Below, piece by piece: positions 8,339 to 16,799 of a stretch of 59,770 nt of DNA (the stretch's first letter is position 1; every line of letters begins with the position of its first letter). Location: NCBI GenBank assembly GCA_025454395.1, contig JALOOM010000050.1, positions 1-59,770 on the forward strand, written 5' to 3'. The position numbers and the translations under genes were made by a program. The stretch comes from Elainella sp. Prado103 (lineage in GTDB: Bacteria; Cyanobacteriota; Cyanobacteriia; Elainellales; Elainellaceae). The notes under the pieces are model-generated. The model saw only the letters and a list, made by a program, of their open reading frames with translations. It did not search any database and had not been told where the DNA came from.

Positions 8339-9744
8339 AAGCCTAACCCTACGCCTAAATCCATCACTTGCTGGGCGGTCATGTCAAAGGCTGGATCGAT
8401 CGATCGTTGTTGATTATGATATTGAGTTGCCTGGTCGGTGTTACCCAATGCCGTGGCAATTTGGGCGGCTTGATGGCATAACCCAGCGTCTTTTGTGCCT
8501 AAATCTAAGGCGGTTTGTACAATCGATTGGGCTTCTTGCCAGCGCTTGGATTGACTCAAAGCAGTGGCATAGGTGCTGAGGGTATTGGCATCTCGGCGTT
8601 GCTGCACTTCTGCAGCCATAAGGCTTATGGCTTCTGATCGATCGGCTGGGTTGCCGCGTTCCAAGAGCAGTTTGGCTAAATCTCGCCGATGTCCAAAGGC
8701 AAATGAGGCAGAGCCATCAACACTTTGCCGCAGTTGGGTTTCAGCTTTTGCCCACAGAGATTCAGCAGTCGATCGCTGCCCCTGCCGCAGTGCTACCTGA
8801 GCTTGTCCACGCAAAATTAGGGGAGCAAAGACTGTGATACCAGATTGCGCTTGCTGGGCTTGACGATAGTGCCGATCGGCAGCTCGCCAATCTCCCTGAC
8901 GTAACTCAAGCTGAGCGAGGTTCAGGAGGGCTGGGGTATAGGTCGGCAAAATCCGTAAGGCTTCTCGATAGAGTTGAGCGGCTCGTTCGAGCTGACCTCG
9001 TTCGTAGTGAAATCGCCCTAACAGGGTACGGGTGCGGGCTGAGCTGCTGAGTTCTCCGGCTTCTTCGACCTCCAGCGCATACTGAAAGTTGTTCAATGCT
9101 TGCTGATCTTCTCCTTGAGCCGCATCTACCAGAGCTTGTAGGGTAAAGGCATTCATGCTGAGGGTCAGATCCACCAGGGTTTTGGCAGCGCGATCGGCCG
9201 CATCGAGTTCCCCGATCGCTAAATTGGCGGTGACTTGGATCGGGAGTGCTTCCTGAGGCTGGGGAATTTGGTTGGCAAGCTGAAGTGCCGTGGCAAAATC
9301 ATGACGGGCTTCGGCCACACGGGCCAACACCGTTAAGGCTTCCGAGTTATCGATCGGCAGCAGGGAAAGCGACTTCTGAGCCGTTTGATCTGCTAGCAAA
9401 TACCAGTTGCTAGCTCCCGTTGTGCGGGCCATTCGAAGATAGGTGGTCGCCAAGGCAGCTTGTTCTAAGGCGCGATCAGGATACTGCCGCAATATATCTT
9501 GATAAAATCCCATCTCCTGTTGTAGCAGGGTGGTTGGATCCGTATCTACAGGTTCAAACTCATAGCGATAGGGTTGTTCTAACCGATTCCCGAACCGATC
9601 CTGCCAACGTTCCCACTGAAACTGCCAACTCGGTTGGGTTAACCAGAGTAGTGCTGCGGCACTCGGCAACCCTAAGAGGAATAACCAGAGCCATTTCGAT
9701 CGATCGGTTTTGAATCGATCCAGGTATATAGCCGGGGACTTCAT
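8335..9744 (-). CDS. Membrane-anchored TPR protein
   Basis: The 469-residue protein has one membrane helix near its start (about 18-36, WLWLFLLGLPSAAALLWL) followed by a long helical region of tetratricopeptide repeats. Good TPR signatures are AEEALRILPTYTPALLNLAQ-like segments such as AQLYREALRILPTYTPALL and WRAADRHYRQAQQA. TPR arrays serve as protein-binding scaffolds. It ends in an ATGA overlap with the NicO transporter gene and follows the DUF4331 gene on the same strand, which suggests one transcript. The frame is open upstream to a TTG at 9786, but that part is made of an intergenic tandem array, so I place the start at the ATG at 9744. Confidence 0.82.
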   Translation of the reverse strand: MKSPAIYLDRFKTDRSKWLWLFLLGLPSAAALLWLTQPSWQFQWERWQDRFGNRLEQPYRYEFEPVDTDPTTLLQQEMGFYQDILRQYPDRALEQAALATTYLRMARTTGASNWYLLADQTAQKSLSLLPIDNSEALTVLARVAEARHDFATALQLANQIPQPQEALPIQVTANLAIGELDAADRAAKTLVDLTLSMNAFTLQALVDAAQGEDQQALNNFQYALEVEEAGELSSSARTRTLLGRFHYERGQLERAAQLYREALRILPTYTPALLNLAQLELRQGDWRAADRHYRQAQQAQSGITVFAPLILRGQAQVALRQGQRSTAESLWAKAETQLRQSVDGSASFAFGHRRDLAKLLLERGNPADRSEAISLMAAEVQQRRDANTLSTYATALSQSKRWQEAQSIVQTALDLGTKDAGLCHQAAQIATALGNTDQATQYHNQQRSIDPAFDMTAQQVMDLGVGLGL

Positions 9745-9763
9745 GATGACTTTTGCAATAATC

Positions 9764-9826
9764 ACTTGGAAATAACTTGGAAACAACTTGGAAATAAGTT
9801 GGAGCTAGTTGGAGTTAGTTGGGTAA
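9764..9826. repeat. Tandem array spanning the 3' end of the DUF4331 gene
   Basis: Three 11-bp units (ACTTGGAAATA or ACTTGGAAACA) run into three 10-bp units (AGTTGGAGCT, AGTTGGAGTT, AGTTGGGTAA). The last two contain the stop codon and final codon of the DUF4331 gene, which ends at 9815. The array fills the whole spacer to the TPR gene. Confidence 0.85.
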
Positions 9827-11056
9827 TGCCAGGTAAGGAAAGTTGGGTTCAAGCGGATCATGTCCCTGAGCAGGATTGCCGGGTAAGCCTTCGTAGCTGA
9901 CATTGTCGGTTGTAACTGCCCCGTTGGTGAGAACTGTTAAGGCAATATCCACCACATCATCCGCTAGCATTCGTCCTCGAATTGGAGATCCTTTACTATT
10001 AAGTTCGTTGGCAAAACCACTCACTCCCAGCGTATCGATCCGCATTACATCGGGAATAAAGGCACCCAACAGGGCATTGGCGCGTTGGCGTGAATTGCCT
10101 AATGCCAGGAGCACGTTCGTTGCTTCATTGGCAACGGCTGGCGGCACCGTACGGCTAGGTTGTGTCCGGTTGTAGGCGGCCAAATTACTCTGTCCCACTA
10201 ATAAAGCTTCATTGATGCCAGGGCGGGCTAATTGCTCGGTTTGGACGAATTGTCCGGTGCGGGGATCGCGAATGAGGAGGGATAGCCACACATCAAACGT
10301 AGTCGCATTGGTTCCTGCCTGTAAAAAGCGACGCGGTATTCGCACCACGATCGTATTGACGTTGTAACCTGTAGCAAAATCGATCGCCGTGGCTGGATCG
10401 CGGAATCCTACTGCGGGCCCTCGCCCCAGTAAACCGGCCCGCACTCGAAAGAATTGTTCTACATCGAAAAAGAAGGGATCTTCCCGCAACCCCGCAAAAA
10501 TTGTGAGATTACTGCCTCGCACATTCACTTCATTCAAGCGAGGACTGCTGGCTGTCGTTAAGGGAGTGGTGAATAAGCTACTATTGCTGCTTGTCTTGTC
10601 GATCACGATCGATCCACGGGAGTCCACGACCGTCATCGTCATTTTTTGGCGACGGGGTGACCCTTGGGGTTCTTCAAAGGTAAACCTTAATGTAGTATCA
10701 GGTCTACCCGTTGGAATTGAATTATTACCATTGGCGCGAGTAATTCGAAATTCATAACGGGCTTCTGTACTAAAGAAATAATGTTGTCGTGCTAACGATC
10801 GCGGATTGGTATTCATCACGAGAATCAGATCATTCTCTTTTGCAGCCGGATTTAGATCTCGTTCCCGGAATACATAGAGATCGGTGAGGCTGAGGGCACG
10901 GCTACGCACATCAATATCCCCATCGTCATGGTCGGAAGCTTGAGCGGTAGGAGGCAGGATTATCCCAGTCACCCCTAAGGTAAGCAATGTGAAACTAAGG
11001 GTGACCACTATCTGACCTAGCCTCAAACCAGATTGCCAAATCGATCGAAGCACCAT
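9815..11056 (-). CDS. Exported DUF4331 family protein
   Basis: The 413-residue product has a signal peptide of about 40 residues ending PPTAQAS. The mature protein begins SDHDDGDIDVRSRALSLTDLYVF, the conserved acidic opening of DUF4331, and continues with LVMNTNPRS, FRITRANG and SYEGLPG segments characteristic of the family. The function is unknown; the acidic N-terminus could bind a divalent metal. The frame is open upstream to 11224, but the ATG at 11056 has an AGGAG ribosome site and directly precedes the signal peptide. It is followed by the TPR and NicO genes on the same strand. Confidence 0.85.
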   Translation of the reverse strand: MVLRSIWQSGLRLGQIVVTLSFTLLTLGVTGIILPPTAQASDHDDGDIDVRSRALSLTDLYVFRERDLNPAAKENDLILVMNTNPRSLARQHYFFSTEARYEFRITRANGNNSIPTGRPDTTLRFTFEEPQGSPRRQKMTMTVVDSRGSIVIDKTSSNSSLFTTPLTTASSPRLNEVNVRGSNLTIFAGLREDPFFFDVEQFFRVRAGLLGRGPAVGFRDPATAIDFATGYNVNTIVVRIPRRFLQAGTNATTFDVWLSLLIRDPRTGQFVQTEQLARPGINEALLVGQSNLAAYNRTQPSRTVPPAVANEATNVLLALGNSRQRANALLGAFIPDVMRIDTLGVSGFANELNSKGSPIRGRMLADDVVDIALTVLTNGAVTTDNVSYEGLPGNPAQGHDPLEPNFPYLALPN

Positions 11057-11484
11057 CTTGATTCTCCTAGAAAAACGCAACGTAAAACCAGACAAAGCGC
11101 AGCGTAAAACTGCAAACTGTAAAGCAAGCAAACCCATCGGTTGAACGGGCATGGTACGCAACAGGACGCTGTATAGGACACCCCTGAGACATGCCATAAA
11201 GCGCTGAATCGCTATGCACCGCAAACTGTGAGCCTAACTGAGTAGACTCGATTTAAAACCTCAAATGGAAAAAGCCTAGATTAAGAGATGGATTTGCAAA
11301 CTGCTCTCTAGTCGAATCTACGCAGGTGCGATCGGATCAGTTTTAAAGCAACTGCAAAAAATTAGAAAAAATTGCTTTCAGTTTCGTGAGATAGTGCTGA
11401 AAGGTAAGAATGGGTCTTGACCAAGATCTCGATCAAGGCTCGACTTAGCCGAACTTAGCCGAACTTAGCCGATCGAAAGTTGCC
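11057..11484. other. Divergent spacer between DUF4331 and methyltransferase genes
   Basis: The 428-base spacer should contain promoters in both directions. Its only distinct element is a 10-bp tandem repeat just before the methyltransferase start. The part at 11057-11224 is an open frame on the minus strand, but it lies upstream of a strong ribosome site and is not signal-peptide-like. Nothing else is recognisable. Confidence 0.5.
11441..11470. repeat. Three 10-bp repeats before a start codon
   Basis: CGACTTAGCC, GAACTTAGCC and GAACTTAGCC lie head to tail, ending 14 bases before the ATG of the methyltransferase gene. They occupy the ribosome-binding region and leave no recognisable Shine-Dalgarno sequence. 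Confidence 0.8.
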
Positions 11485-12675
11485 ATGTCCGATCCCACTG
11501 TTAGCGCTGCGGTTGCCAAACTCTACGACACCTATCCGTTTCCGCCAGAGCCGATCCTGGACGAACCGCCACCGGGCTATAACTGGCGCTGGAACTGGGT
11601 CACCGCTTACCATTTCTGTACGGGACGCAAACCCGATCGATCGGATATTCGGATTTTGGATGCGGGCTGTGGCTCTGGCGTGGGCACAGAATATCTGGTA
11701 CATCTCAATCCCCAGGCTCAGGTGGTTGGGATCGATCTGAGTGCAGGCACCCTGGCTGTAGCCAAAGAACGCTGTCAGCGATCCGGGGCCGATCGAGTCG
11801 AGTTCCATCAGCTCAGTTTGTTTGATGTCGATCAGTTACCTGGCGAGTTTGATTTGATCAACTGTGTAGGTGTGCTGCACCATACGGCCGATCCAATTCG
11901 CGGCATTCAGGCTCTGGCGGGCAAGTTGGCACCGGGTGGTCTGCTCCACATCTTCGTCTACGGCGAACTGGGACGCTGGGAAATTCATCTGATGCAACAA
12001 GCCATCGCCCTGCTGCAAGGCAACCAACGCGGCGACTATCGAGATGGTGTGCAGGTGGGTCGCCAAATTTTTGCGGCCCTGCCGGAAAATAATCGGCTCC
12101 TCAAGCGCGAAAAGGAACGCTGGTCGATCGAAAACCACCGGGATGAATGCTTTGCCGATATGTATGTCCATCCGCAGGAAATTGACTATAACATTGACAC
12201 CCTGTTTGAGCTGATCGATGCCTCTGGGCTAGAATTTGTTGGGTTTTCTAATCCCCAAGTCTGGCAGCTCGATCGCCTGCTGGCCAAAGCACCTGAGTTG
12301 ATCGAACGATCCCGAACCCTGACCGATCGGCAACGCTATCGGCTGATTGAATTGCTCGATCCCGAAGCGATCAGCCACTACGAATTTTTCTTGGCTCGTC
12401 CTCCCTTCCAGCGCACCGATTGGTCAGCCGATTCGACCTTGCTAGCCGCCATTCCGGAACGCAGCCCCTGCATGGATGGTTGGGATAGCCACACTTTATT
12501 CAACTGCGATTACCAGATTGTCCACCTGAGCGAAGCCGAATGGCAGTTTCTCAAAGCCTGCGACGGCAACCAAACCCGATCGATCCAGTCTATCCTCAAT
12601 GAAATCCCATTAGAGCTGGCGGTGGTGCGATCCTTGCTCAATCAACAACTCATCCTGCTCAGCCCCAACTCCTAA
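11485..12675 (+). CDS. Class I SAM-dependent methyltransferase with C-terminal extension
   Basis: The 396-residue protein has a Rossmann methyltransferase core. Motif I is ILDAGCGSGVGTEYL (about 52-66), the acidic loop is VVGIDLS, motif post-I is around EFHQLSLFDVDQLP, and motif III is LAPGGLLHIFVYG. The N-terminus AKLYDTYPFPPEPIL is characteristic of a large cyanobacterial and bacterial methyltransferase group. The last 150 residues form a separate helical region ending DGNQTRSIQSILNEIPLELA, which looks like a small winged-helix or PqqD-like fold. The substrate is not known. It lies upstream of a glycan-export cluster, but almost 600 bases of repeats separate them. Confidence 0.82.
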   Translation: MSDPTVSAAVAKLYDTYPFPPEPILDEPPPGYNWRWNWVTAYHFCTGRKPDRSDIRILDAGCGSGVGTEYLVHLNPQAQVVGIDLSAGTLAVAKERCQRSGADRVEFHQLSLFDVDQLPGEFDLINCVGVLHHTADPIRGIQALAGKLAPGGLLHIFVYGELGRWEIHLMQQAIALLQGNQRGDYRDGVQVGRQIFAALPENNRLLKREKERWSIENHRDECFADMYVHPQEIDYNIDTLFELIDASGLEFVGFSNPQVWQLDRLLAKAPELIERSRTLTDRQRYRLIELLDPEAISHYEFFLARPPFQRTDWSADSTLLAAIPERSPCMDGWDSHTLFNCDYQIVHLSEAEWQFLKACDGNQTRSIQSILNEIPLELAVVRSLLNQQLILLSPNS

Positions 12676-12885
12676 TCCCATCCCCTGCTCTGCTGCTGTA
12701 TACCGCTGGAACACCGCTCTCGCACCCCTGCTAGTAACTTGCTACCTGAGTGGGGTATCATCTTGCTTTGGATGATTGTTAAGCGAAGGGTTACATTTAA
12801 AGTCGGCTAAGTTTAGCTGCAAATTGGCTTCAGAGCGGTCAAAAAATGGGTCAAAAGCTCCGATCGCCAGAAACTAAAATCCGCC

Positions 12886-12999
12886 AAAACAGTCCAAACC
12901 AAAACAGTCCAAACCAAAACAGTTCAAACTAAAACAGTCCAAACTAAAACAGTTCAAACTAAAACAGTCCAAACTAAAACAGTTCAAAACAGTTGAAAA
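12886..12999. repeat. Tandem array, 15-bp unit, about seven copies
   Basis: AAAACAGTCCAAACC or its variants AAAACAGTTCAAACT and AAAACAGTCCAAACT repeat without gaps. From 12916 on, TTC and TCC versions alternate, giving a 30-bp higher-order period. Confidence 0.92.
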
Positions 13000-13016
13000 T
13001 AGATGGCTAATCCACG

Positions 13017-13068
13017 GTCTACTCGAACAGTCTACTCGAATGGTCTACTCAGACAGTCTATCCAGATT
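13017..13068. repeat. Tandem array, 13-bp unit, four copies
   Basis: GTCTACTCGAACA, GTCTACTCGAATG, GTCTACTCAGACA and GTCTATCCAGATT follow directly. The unit is unrelated to the 15-bp array that ends only about 20 bases earlier. Confidence 0.8.
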
Positions 13069-13104
13069 ATTTCCTCAACTGTCCTTTAACAGGGAAGATG
13101 ATTG

Positions 13105-13146
13105 GCTAATTCGGCCAAGCTAATTCGGCCAAGCTAATTCGGCGAA
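13105..13146. repeat. Tandem array, 14-bp unit, three copies
   Basis: GCTAATTCGGCCAA occurs twice exactly and once as GCTAATTCGGCGAA. It is flanked on both sides by similar AGGGAAGAYGATYGGCTA words. Confidence 0.85.
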
Positions 13147-13271
13147 TAGGGAAGACGATCGGCTATTTTAGACATGGATTGGCATCGGGTTGATTGGGCG
13201 ATCAGCAGGTCATTCAGCCCGGTGACTCGCAAGGGTGAATCAAATCAGATGGCGCATGGGGAGGAGTGAGT

Positions 13272-14117
13272 GTGAGTATCAGTCAACCGATCGATCGAAA
13301 CGGTGGCCCAAAGCGGAATGGACGAGGCGGTAAACCCCGGACGTTTGCTGGTGGGCGCAATTTTGAGAATTACCGTGACATTTTGATTGTTTTACTCCAA
13401 AAAGAGTTAAAAGTCCGATATAACAACAAGCTGCTAGGCTATCTCTGGTCGATCGCCAACCCGCTTGCTTCTGCCTTTGTCTACTTCATTGCCTTTAAGA
13501 TTTTGATGCGCATCCAGGTGGAAGATTACCCGCTGGTGCTGATTTCTGGCATTTTTCCCTGGCAGTGGATGTCAAACGCGATCGGGTCTTCGCCCAATGT
13601 GTTTGTCGGCAACTCTTCGATTATCAAAAAGGTGAACTTTCCCCGTAACATCGTGCCGCTTTGCATGGTGTCAAACCACATGATTCACTTTTTGGCTTCG
13701 ATTCCGGTGATTATTCTGTTTTTGGCGATTTACGGTCAAGCGCCCAGCCCCACCTGGCTGATCGGTATGCCCCTCTTGATGGTGGCTCACTTTGCTATGG
13801 CCTACGGCATTGCCCTCACCCTGGCTTCCATCAATCTGTTCTTCCGCGATTTGGAGCGGCTGACCGGCATTGTCTTAAACTTCACATTTTATTTGACCCC
13901 GATCCTTTATCCGGTTGATTTAATCCCGGAACGAGTGCGACATTTGATCGTACTGAATCCATTCGCGCCACTGGTAATCGCTTGGCGGGAAATGTTCCTG
14001 TTCGGTACCCTGAACTTCCCCTATATCCTGGTGAGCTTCGGCTATGGGGTACTGTTTATGGCGATCGGCACATTGGTCTATCGACGACTTTCCTGGAAGT
14101 TTGCAGAGGTGCTATGA
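13272..14117 (+). CDS. ABC-2 type polysaccharide export permease (Wzm/KpsM-like)
   Basis: The 281-residue integral membrane protein has a cytosolic N-terminal tail and about six hydrophobic helices. The stretch YRDILIVLLQKELKVRYNNK followed by LLGYLWSIANPL is the classic start of the RfbA/Wzm/KpsM family, and INLFFRDLERL and LYPVDLIPER are also typical. With its ATPase partner it would export lipid-linked or reducing-end-capped glycan across the plasma membrane. The GTG at 13272 has GGGGAGGAG five bases upstream; a GTG two codons earlier overlaps that ribosome site and is less likely. Its stop overlaps the start of the ATPase gene. Confidence 0.9.
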   Translation: MSISQPIDRNGGPKRNGRGGKPRTFAGGRNFENYRDILIVLLQKELKVRYNNKLLGYLWSIANPLASAFVYFIAFKILMRIQVEDYPLVLISGIFPWQWMSNAIGSSPNVFVGNSSIIKKVNFPRNIVPLCMVSNHMIHFLASIPVIILFLAIYGQAPSPTWLIGMPLLMVAHFAMAYGIALTLASINLFFRDLERLTGIVLNFTFYLTPILYPVDLIPERVRHLIVLNPFAPLVIAWREMFLFGTLNFPYILVSFGYGVLFMAIGTLVYRRLSWKFAEVL

Positions 14118-14893
14118 GAGAGGCGGTGATTGGGTTCTATAACGTCAGCAAGTCCTATCCCCTCTATGGACACATTCGTGGCATTAAGAACTTTCTGTTT
14201 GATTTTCCGAGAAGTATTACCTCAATGAAGCAGGAGCGCTTTGATGCCCTGCGCAACATCTCATTTGAAATCTACGAAGGCGAGAATTTTGGCATTATTG
14301 GCAACAACGGGGCGGGCAAAAGTACTACATTGGGACTGATTGCAGGCGTACTCAAACCCAATAGCGGTCGGGTGATGGTGAACCGGCGCGTTTCGCCCTT
14401 GCTAGCCTTAGGGGCAGGCTTCCATCCAGAGCTGACAGGGCGAGAAAACGTAGAGCTGAACGGCGTATTGCTGGGGCTGACCCGCAAAGAGATCCGCAGC
14501 AAAATGGAAGAAATTATCGAGTTCTCGGAATTGGGCGATTTTGTCAACCGACCGGTACGAGTCTACTCCAGTGGCATGATGGCCCGCTTGGGTTTTTCGG
14601 TCGTGGCACACCTCGATCCAGAAATCCTGCTAATTGATGAAGTGCTGGGTGTGGGCGACATTCGCTTCCAGAAAAAATGTCTCGACAAAATGATGACCTT
14701 CAAAGACAGTGGGGTAACGATGGTGTTAGTGACCCACTCGGTCGCAAGCGTCATGAATATCTGTGATCGCGCCATGTGGATTGCCGATCGACAAGTGCAG
14801 ATGATTGGCGATCCGCAGCAAGTGGTGGAAGCCTATTGCGAAAAGTCGAATGTCGCAATCAATACCTCCGCAGTCAACAAGGCAGCCCTGTAG
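14114..14893 (+). CDS. ABC-2 polysaccharide export ATPase (Wzt/KpsT-like)
   Basis: The 259-residue ATPase has Walker A GNNGAGKST, a Q-loop region PLLALGAGFHPELTGREN typical of glycan exporters, a degenerate signature YSSGMMARLGFS, Walker B EILLIDEVLGVGD and the switch VTHS. It starts at an ATG inside the permease stop codon (ATGA, 14114-14117), so the two are translationally coupled. It lacks the C-terminal glycan-binding extension found in long Wzt proteins; this short type is not selective for a terminal sugar cap. Frames upstream of 14114 overlap the permease and are not used. Confidence 0.92.
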   Translation: MREAVIGFYNVSKSYPLYGHIRGIKNFLFDFPRSITSMKQERFDALRNISFEIYEGENFGIIGNNGAGKSTTLGLIAGVLKPNSGRVMVNRRVSPLLALGAGFHPELTGRENVELNGVLLGLTRKEIRSKMEEIIEFSELGDFVNRPVRVYSSGMMARLGFSVVAHLDPEILLIDEVLGVGDIRFQKKCLDKMMTFKDSGVTMVLVTHSVASVMNICDRAMWIADRQVQMIGDPQQVVEAYCEKSNVAINTSAVNKAAL

Positions 14894-14978
14894 TGGTCTT
14901 CCCGATCGTTCCTGCTGAGTCTGGCCGCCCGATCGCCTGAGTGATGTTTTGCCCGAGTGCTATTTTGCCCTGAGTCGC

Positions 14979-16742
14979 ATGAGAAATTTTCCTACCCAAT
15001 ATAATTTGCGTCAGACGGATGTGATGTATTTTTGTCACATTCCCAAGACGGCTGGCATGACCTTTCGCACCATTATTGAGGATCAGTTTCCCTGCGACGA
15101 TGTCTGTCCGGCGACGCTCAATGCCCAACTCCGCAAACTCACACCCGAAGAATTACGGCAGTATCGCCTGTTTCGTGGTCATTTAGGCTTCAGCAATCTC
15201 CCTGATCTGCTAGCAGACAAACGGGTGATTAACATTACGATCCTGCGGGAGCCGATCGCCCGCGTCATTTCCCACTACGACTACATTCGGCGAATGCCTG
15301 GGGATCCTCACTATGCAGCGGTGAAAGACATGACCCTGGAGGAGTTTGCTCAACGCTTGACAGCGGGTAAATTGGGCAAAAACATCCAGACCTATCATGT
15401 AGCCAAAACCACCCAAAGCAGCCTGGATAAGCTGTCGGTGGCAGAAACCCTGGATCTGGCCAAAACGAGCCTGGATCAGTTCGGCTTTGTCGGGTTGGTC
15501 GAGCGCTTCCAAGACTCACTGTTCTTACTCTCCTACATTTTTGGCTGGAAGCCGATCCTGAATAGCCGCCGCGAAAATGCCGCCAAGGTGAAGAAGCCAG
15601 TCGATGAAATTCCGGAGAGTACGCTGGCGGTGATTCGGGCGAATAGCCAACTAGATGCCCAGCTTTATGACTATGCGCGGGAGATTTTTGAGCTGCGGTT
15701 TGCTGCAATGCAGCACGATCTACTCAGCCGCTTTGGCGATCAAGTTGTGCCGCAGTTAATGCCCGATCTCCGATCGGATCCAGACCTAAAACTTTCGATC
15801 GGCCAACTCACCCAACTCCTAGAGCTTCACTACGACGAGCGCTACCGTCAACAGCATCCCCATCCAGCCGAACGGTATTTCTATGACTTCAATCAACCGC
15901 TGCGCGGCGATGGCTGGCAACGGCGCGAATATCCCCTGAACGACATGGCTTCCTATCGCTGGATCGGGCCAGAGCCGATCGCCACGCTGGATATGCCCGT
16001 GCCGACCGATCAGGATGCTTGTCTGGAATTTCAGCTGATCTGCACTACTGCTACCCTGCCGGAGGTGTTGAATAGCCTGACCCTCAAAGCCAACGGCAAA
16101 CCTGTGATAGCCAGCTTACTGCAAGGCGATCAGGATCGACGCTTGATGATTGCTTGGTTGCCCCAAGCCGTATTACAAAGCAGTCGGCCCTTCACCCATT
16201 TAGAATTTCAGGTCAATCGTACCCTCGCACTCAACTCGATCGATCCGAAAAACCCAGATACGCGATCGGTCGGATTGGCCTTTAACCTGTTCCAGATTTA
16301 CCCCGCTCATCTCGCCAATCAATACAGTTTGGTGGGATCGATGTTTGACACTCAGCCCTGGGTAGAAACCGCCAAATTTTTGCAGGAGCAGACCCAGCCA
16401 GCCGATCCGATCGCGGCCCCGCTGGCTTTCAAAATTCAATTGCCCAATCCCATCTCCGATTACCGTACCTTTGCCAAGAAAGGCCACTTCCCCTGGGTCG
16501 TTGTGCATAAAGGGATGCTGGAAGCGGTGGATACAGCTATGCCGCGTTTGATTCTGGAAGGCTATGCTCCCGTCTTTGCCAACGAAGTGTTTGTAATTTT
16601 CTCGAAGCGATCGTTACCCAAAATCAGCTATTTCACTGCCCATGTGAAGTCGTTGTATGTCGATTTTCTACGGCGGAGTTTCACGAACTGGATGAAGCCG
16701 ATTCGCAATCGGTTCGCTCGTCAGCCAGAGGTTTCAGTTTAG
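14979..16742 (+). CDS. Sulfotransferase-like protein fused to an uncharacterised C-terminal region
   Basis: The 587-residue protein begins with a sulfotransferase fold. The PAPS 5'-phosphosulfate loop is HIPKTAGMTF (20-29) and the 3'-phosphate segment is ILREPIARVISHY (88-100), followed by a family-typical helical region to about 250. Residues from about 299 on (FYDFNQPLRGDGWQRREYP and SYRWIGPEPIATLDMP) look like a beta-sandwich module as found in glycan-related proteins. A less conserved tail to 587 has a second strand-rich segment. It would act on a sugar at the cytosolic face. Position between Wzt-like and glycosyltransferase genes suggests sulfation of the exported glycan. ATG at 14979 was chosen; an upstream TTG is less likely. 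Confidence 0.78.
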   Translation: MRNFPTQYNLRQTDVMYFCHIPKTAGMTFRTIIEDQFPCDDVCPATLNAQLRKLTPEELRQYRLFRGHLGFSNLPDLLADKRVINITILREPIARVISHYDYIRRMPGDPHYAAVKDMTLEEFAQRLTAGKLGKNIQTYHVAKTTQSSLDKLSVAETLDLAKTSLDQFGFVGLVERFQDSLFLLSYIFGWKPILNSRRENAAKVKKPVDEIPESTLAVIRANSQLDAQLYDYAREIFELRFAAMQHDLLSRFGDQVVPQLMPDLRSDPDLKLSIGQLTQLLELHYDERYRQQHPHPAERYFYDFNQPLRGDGWQRREYPLNDMASYRWIGPEPIATLDMPVPTDQDACLEFQLICTTATLPEVLNSLTLKANGKPVIASLLQGDQDRRLMIAWLPQAVLQSSRPFTHLEFQVNRTLALNSIDPKNPDTRSVGLAFNLFQIYPAHLANQYSLVGSMFDTQPWVETAKFLQEQTQPADPIAAPLAFKIQLPNPISDYRTFAKKGHFPWVVVHKGMLEAVDTAMPRLILEGYAPVFANEVFVIFSKRSLPKISYFTAHVKSLYVDFLRRSFTNWMKPIRNRFARQPEVSV

Positions 16743-16782
16743 AGGTTTCAGTTTAGAGGTTTCAGTTTAGAGGTTTCAGTTT
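16727..16782. repeat. Tandem array of the sulfotransferase gene's last codons, 14 bp, four copies
   Basis: AGAGGTTTCAGTTT is present four times with no change. Copy one (16727-16740) lies inside the gene and codes for the final EVSV; the second copy begins with the last bases of the stop codon. Copies two to four are in the spacer and end just before the ribosome site of the glycosyltransferase gene. Confidence 0.95.
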
Positions 16783-16799
16783 AAGGGAGAGTTGATGCC

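Larger units (their letters stand above)
12676..13271. other. Repeat-filled spacer before the glycan-export genes
   Basis: The 596-base spacer has no credible gene. It holds three different tandem arrays in a row (15, 13 and 14 bp units; separate entries). Around the third one, AGGGAAGATGATTGGCTA and AGGGAAGACGATCGGCTA form a further imperfect duplication. The promoter for the export genes must be in the first or last hundred bases. Confidence 0.7.

Noticed and set aside
12886-13146. Possible CRISPR array
   Set aside because: Units are head to tail without unique spacers, and no cas gene is present anywhere in the window.
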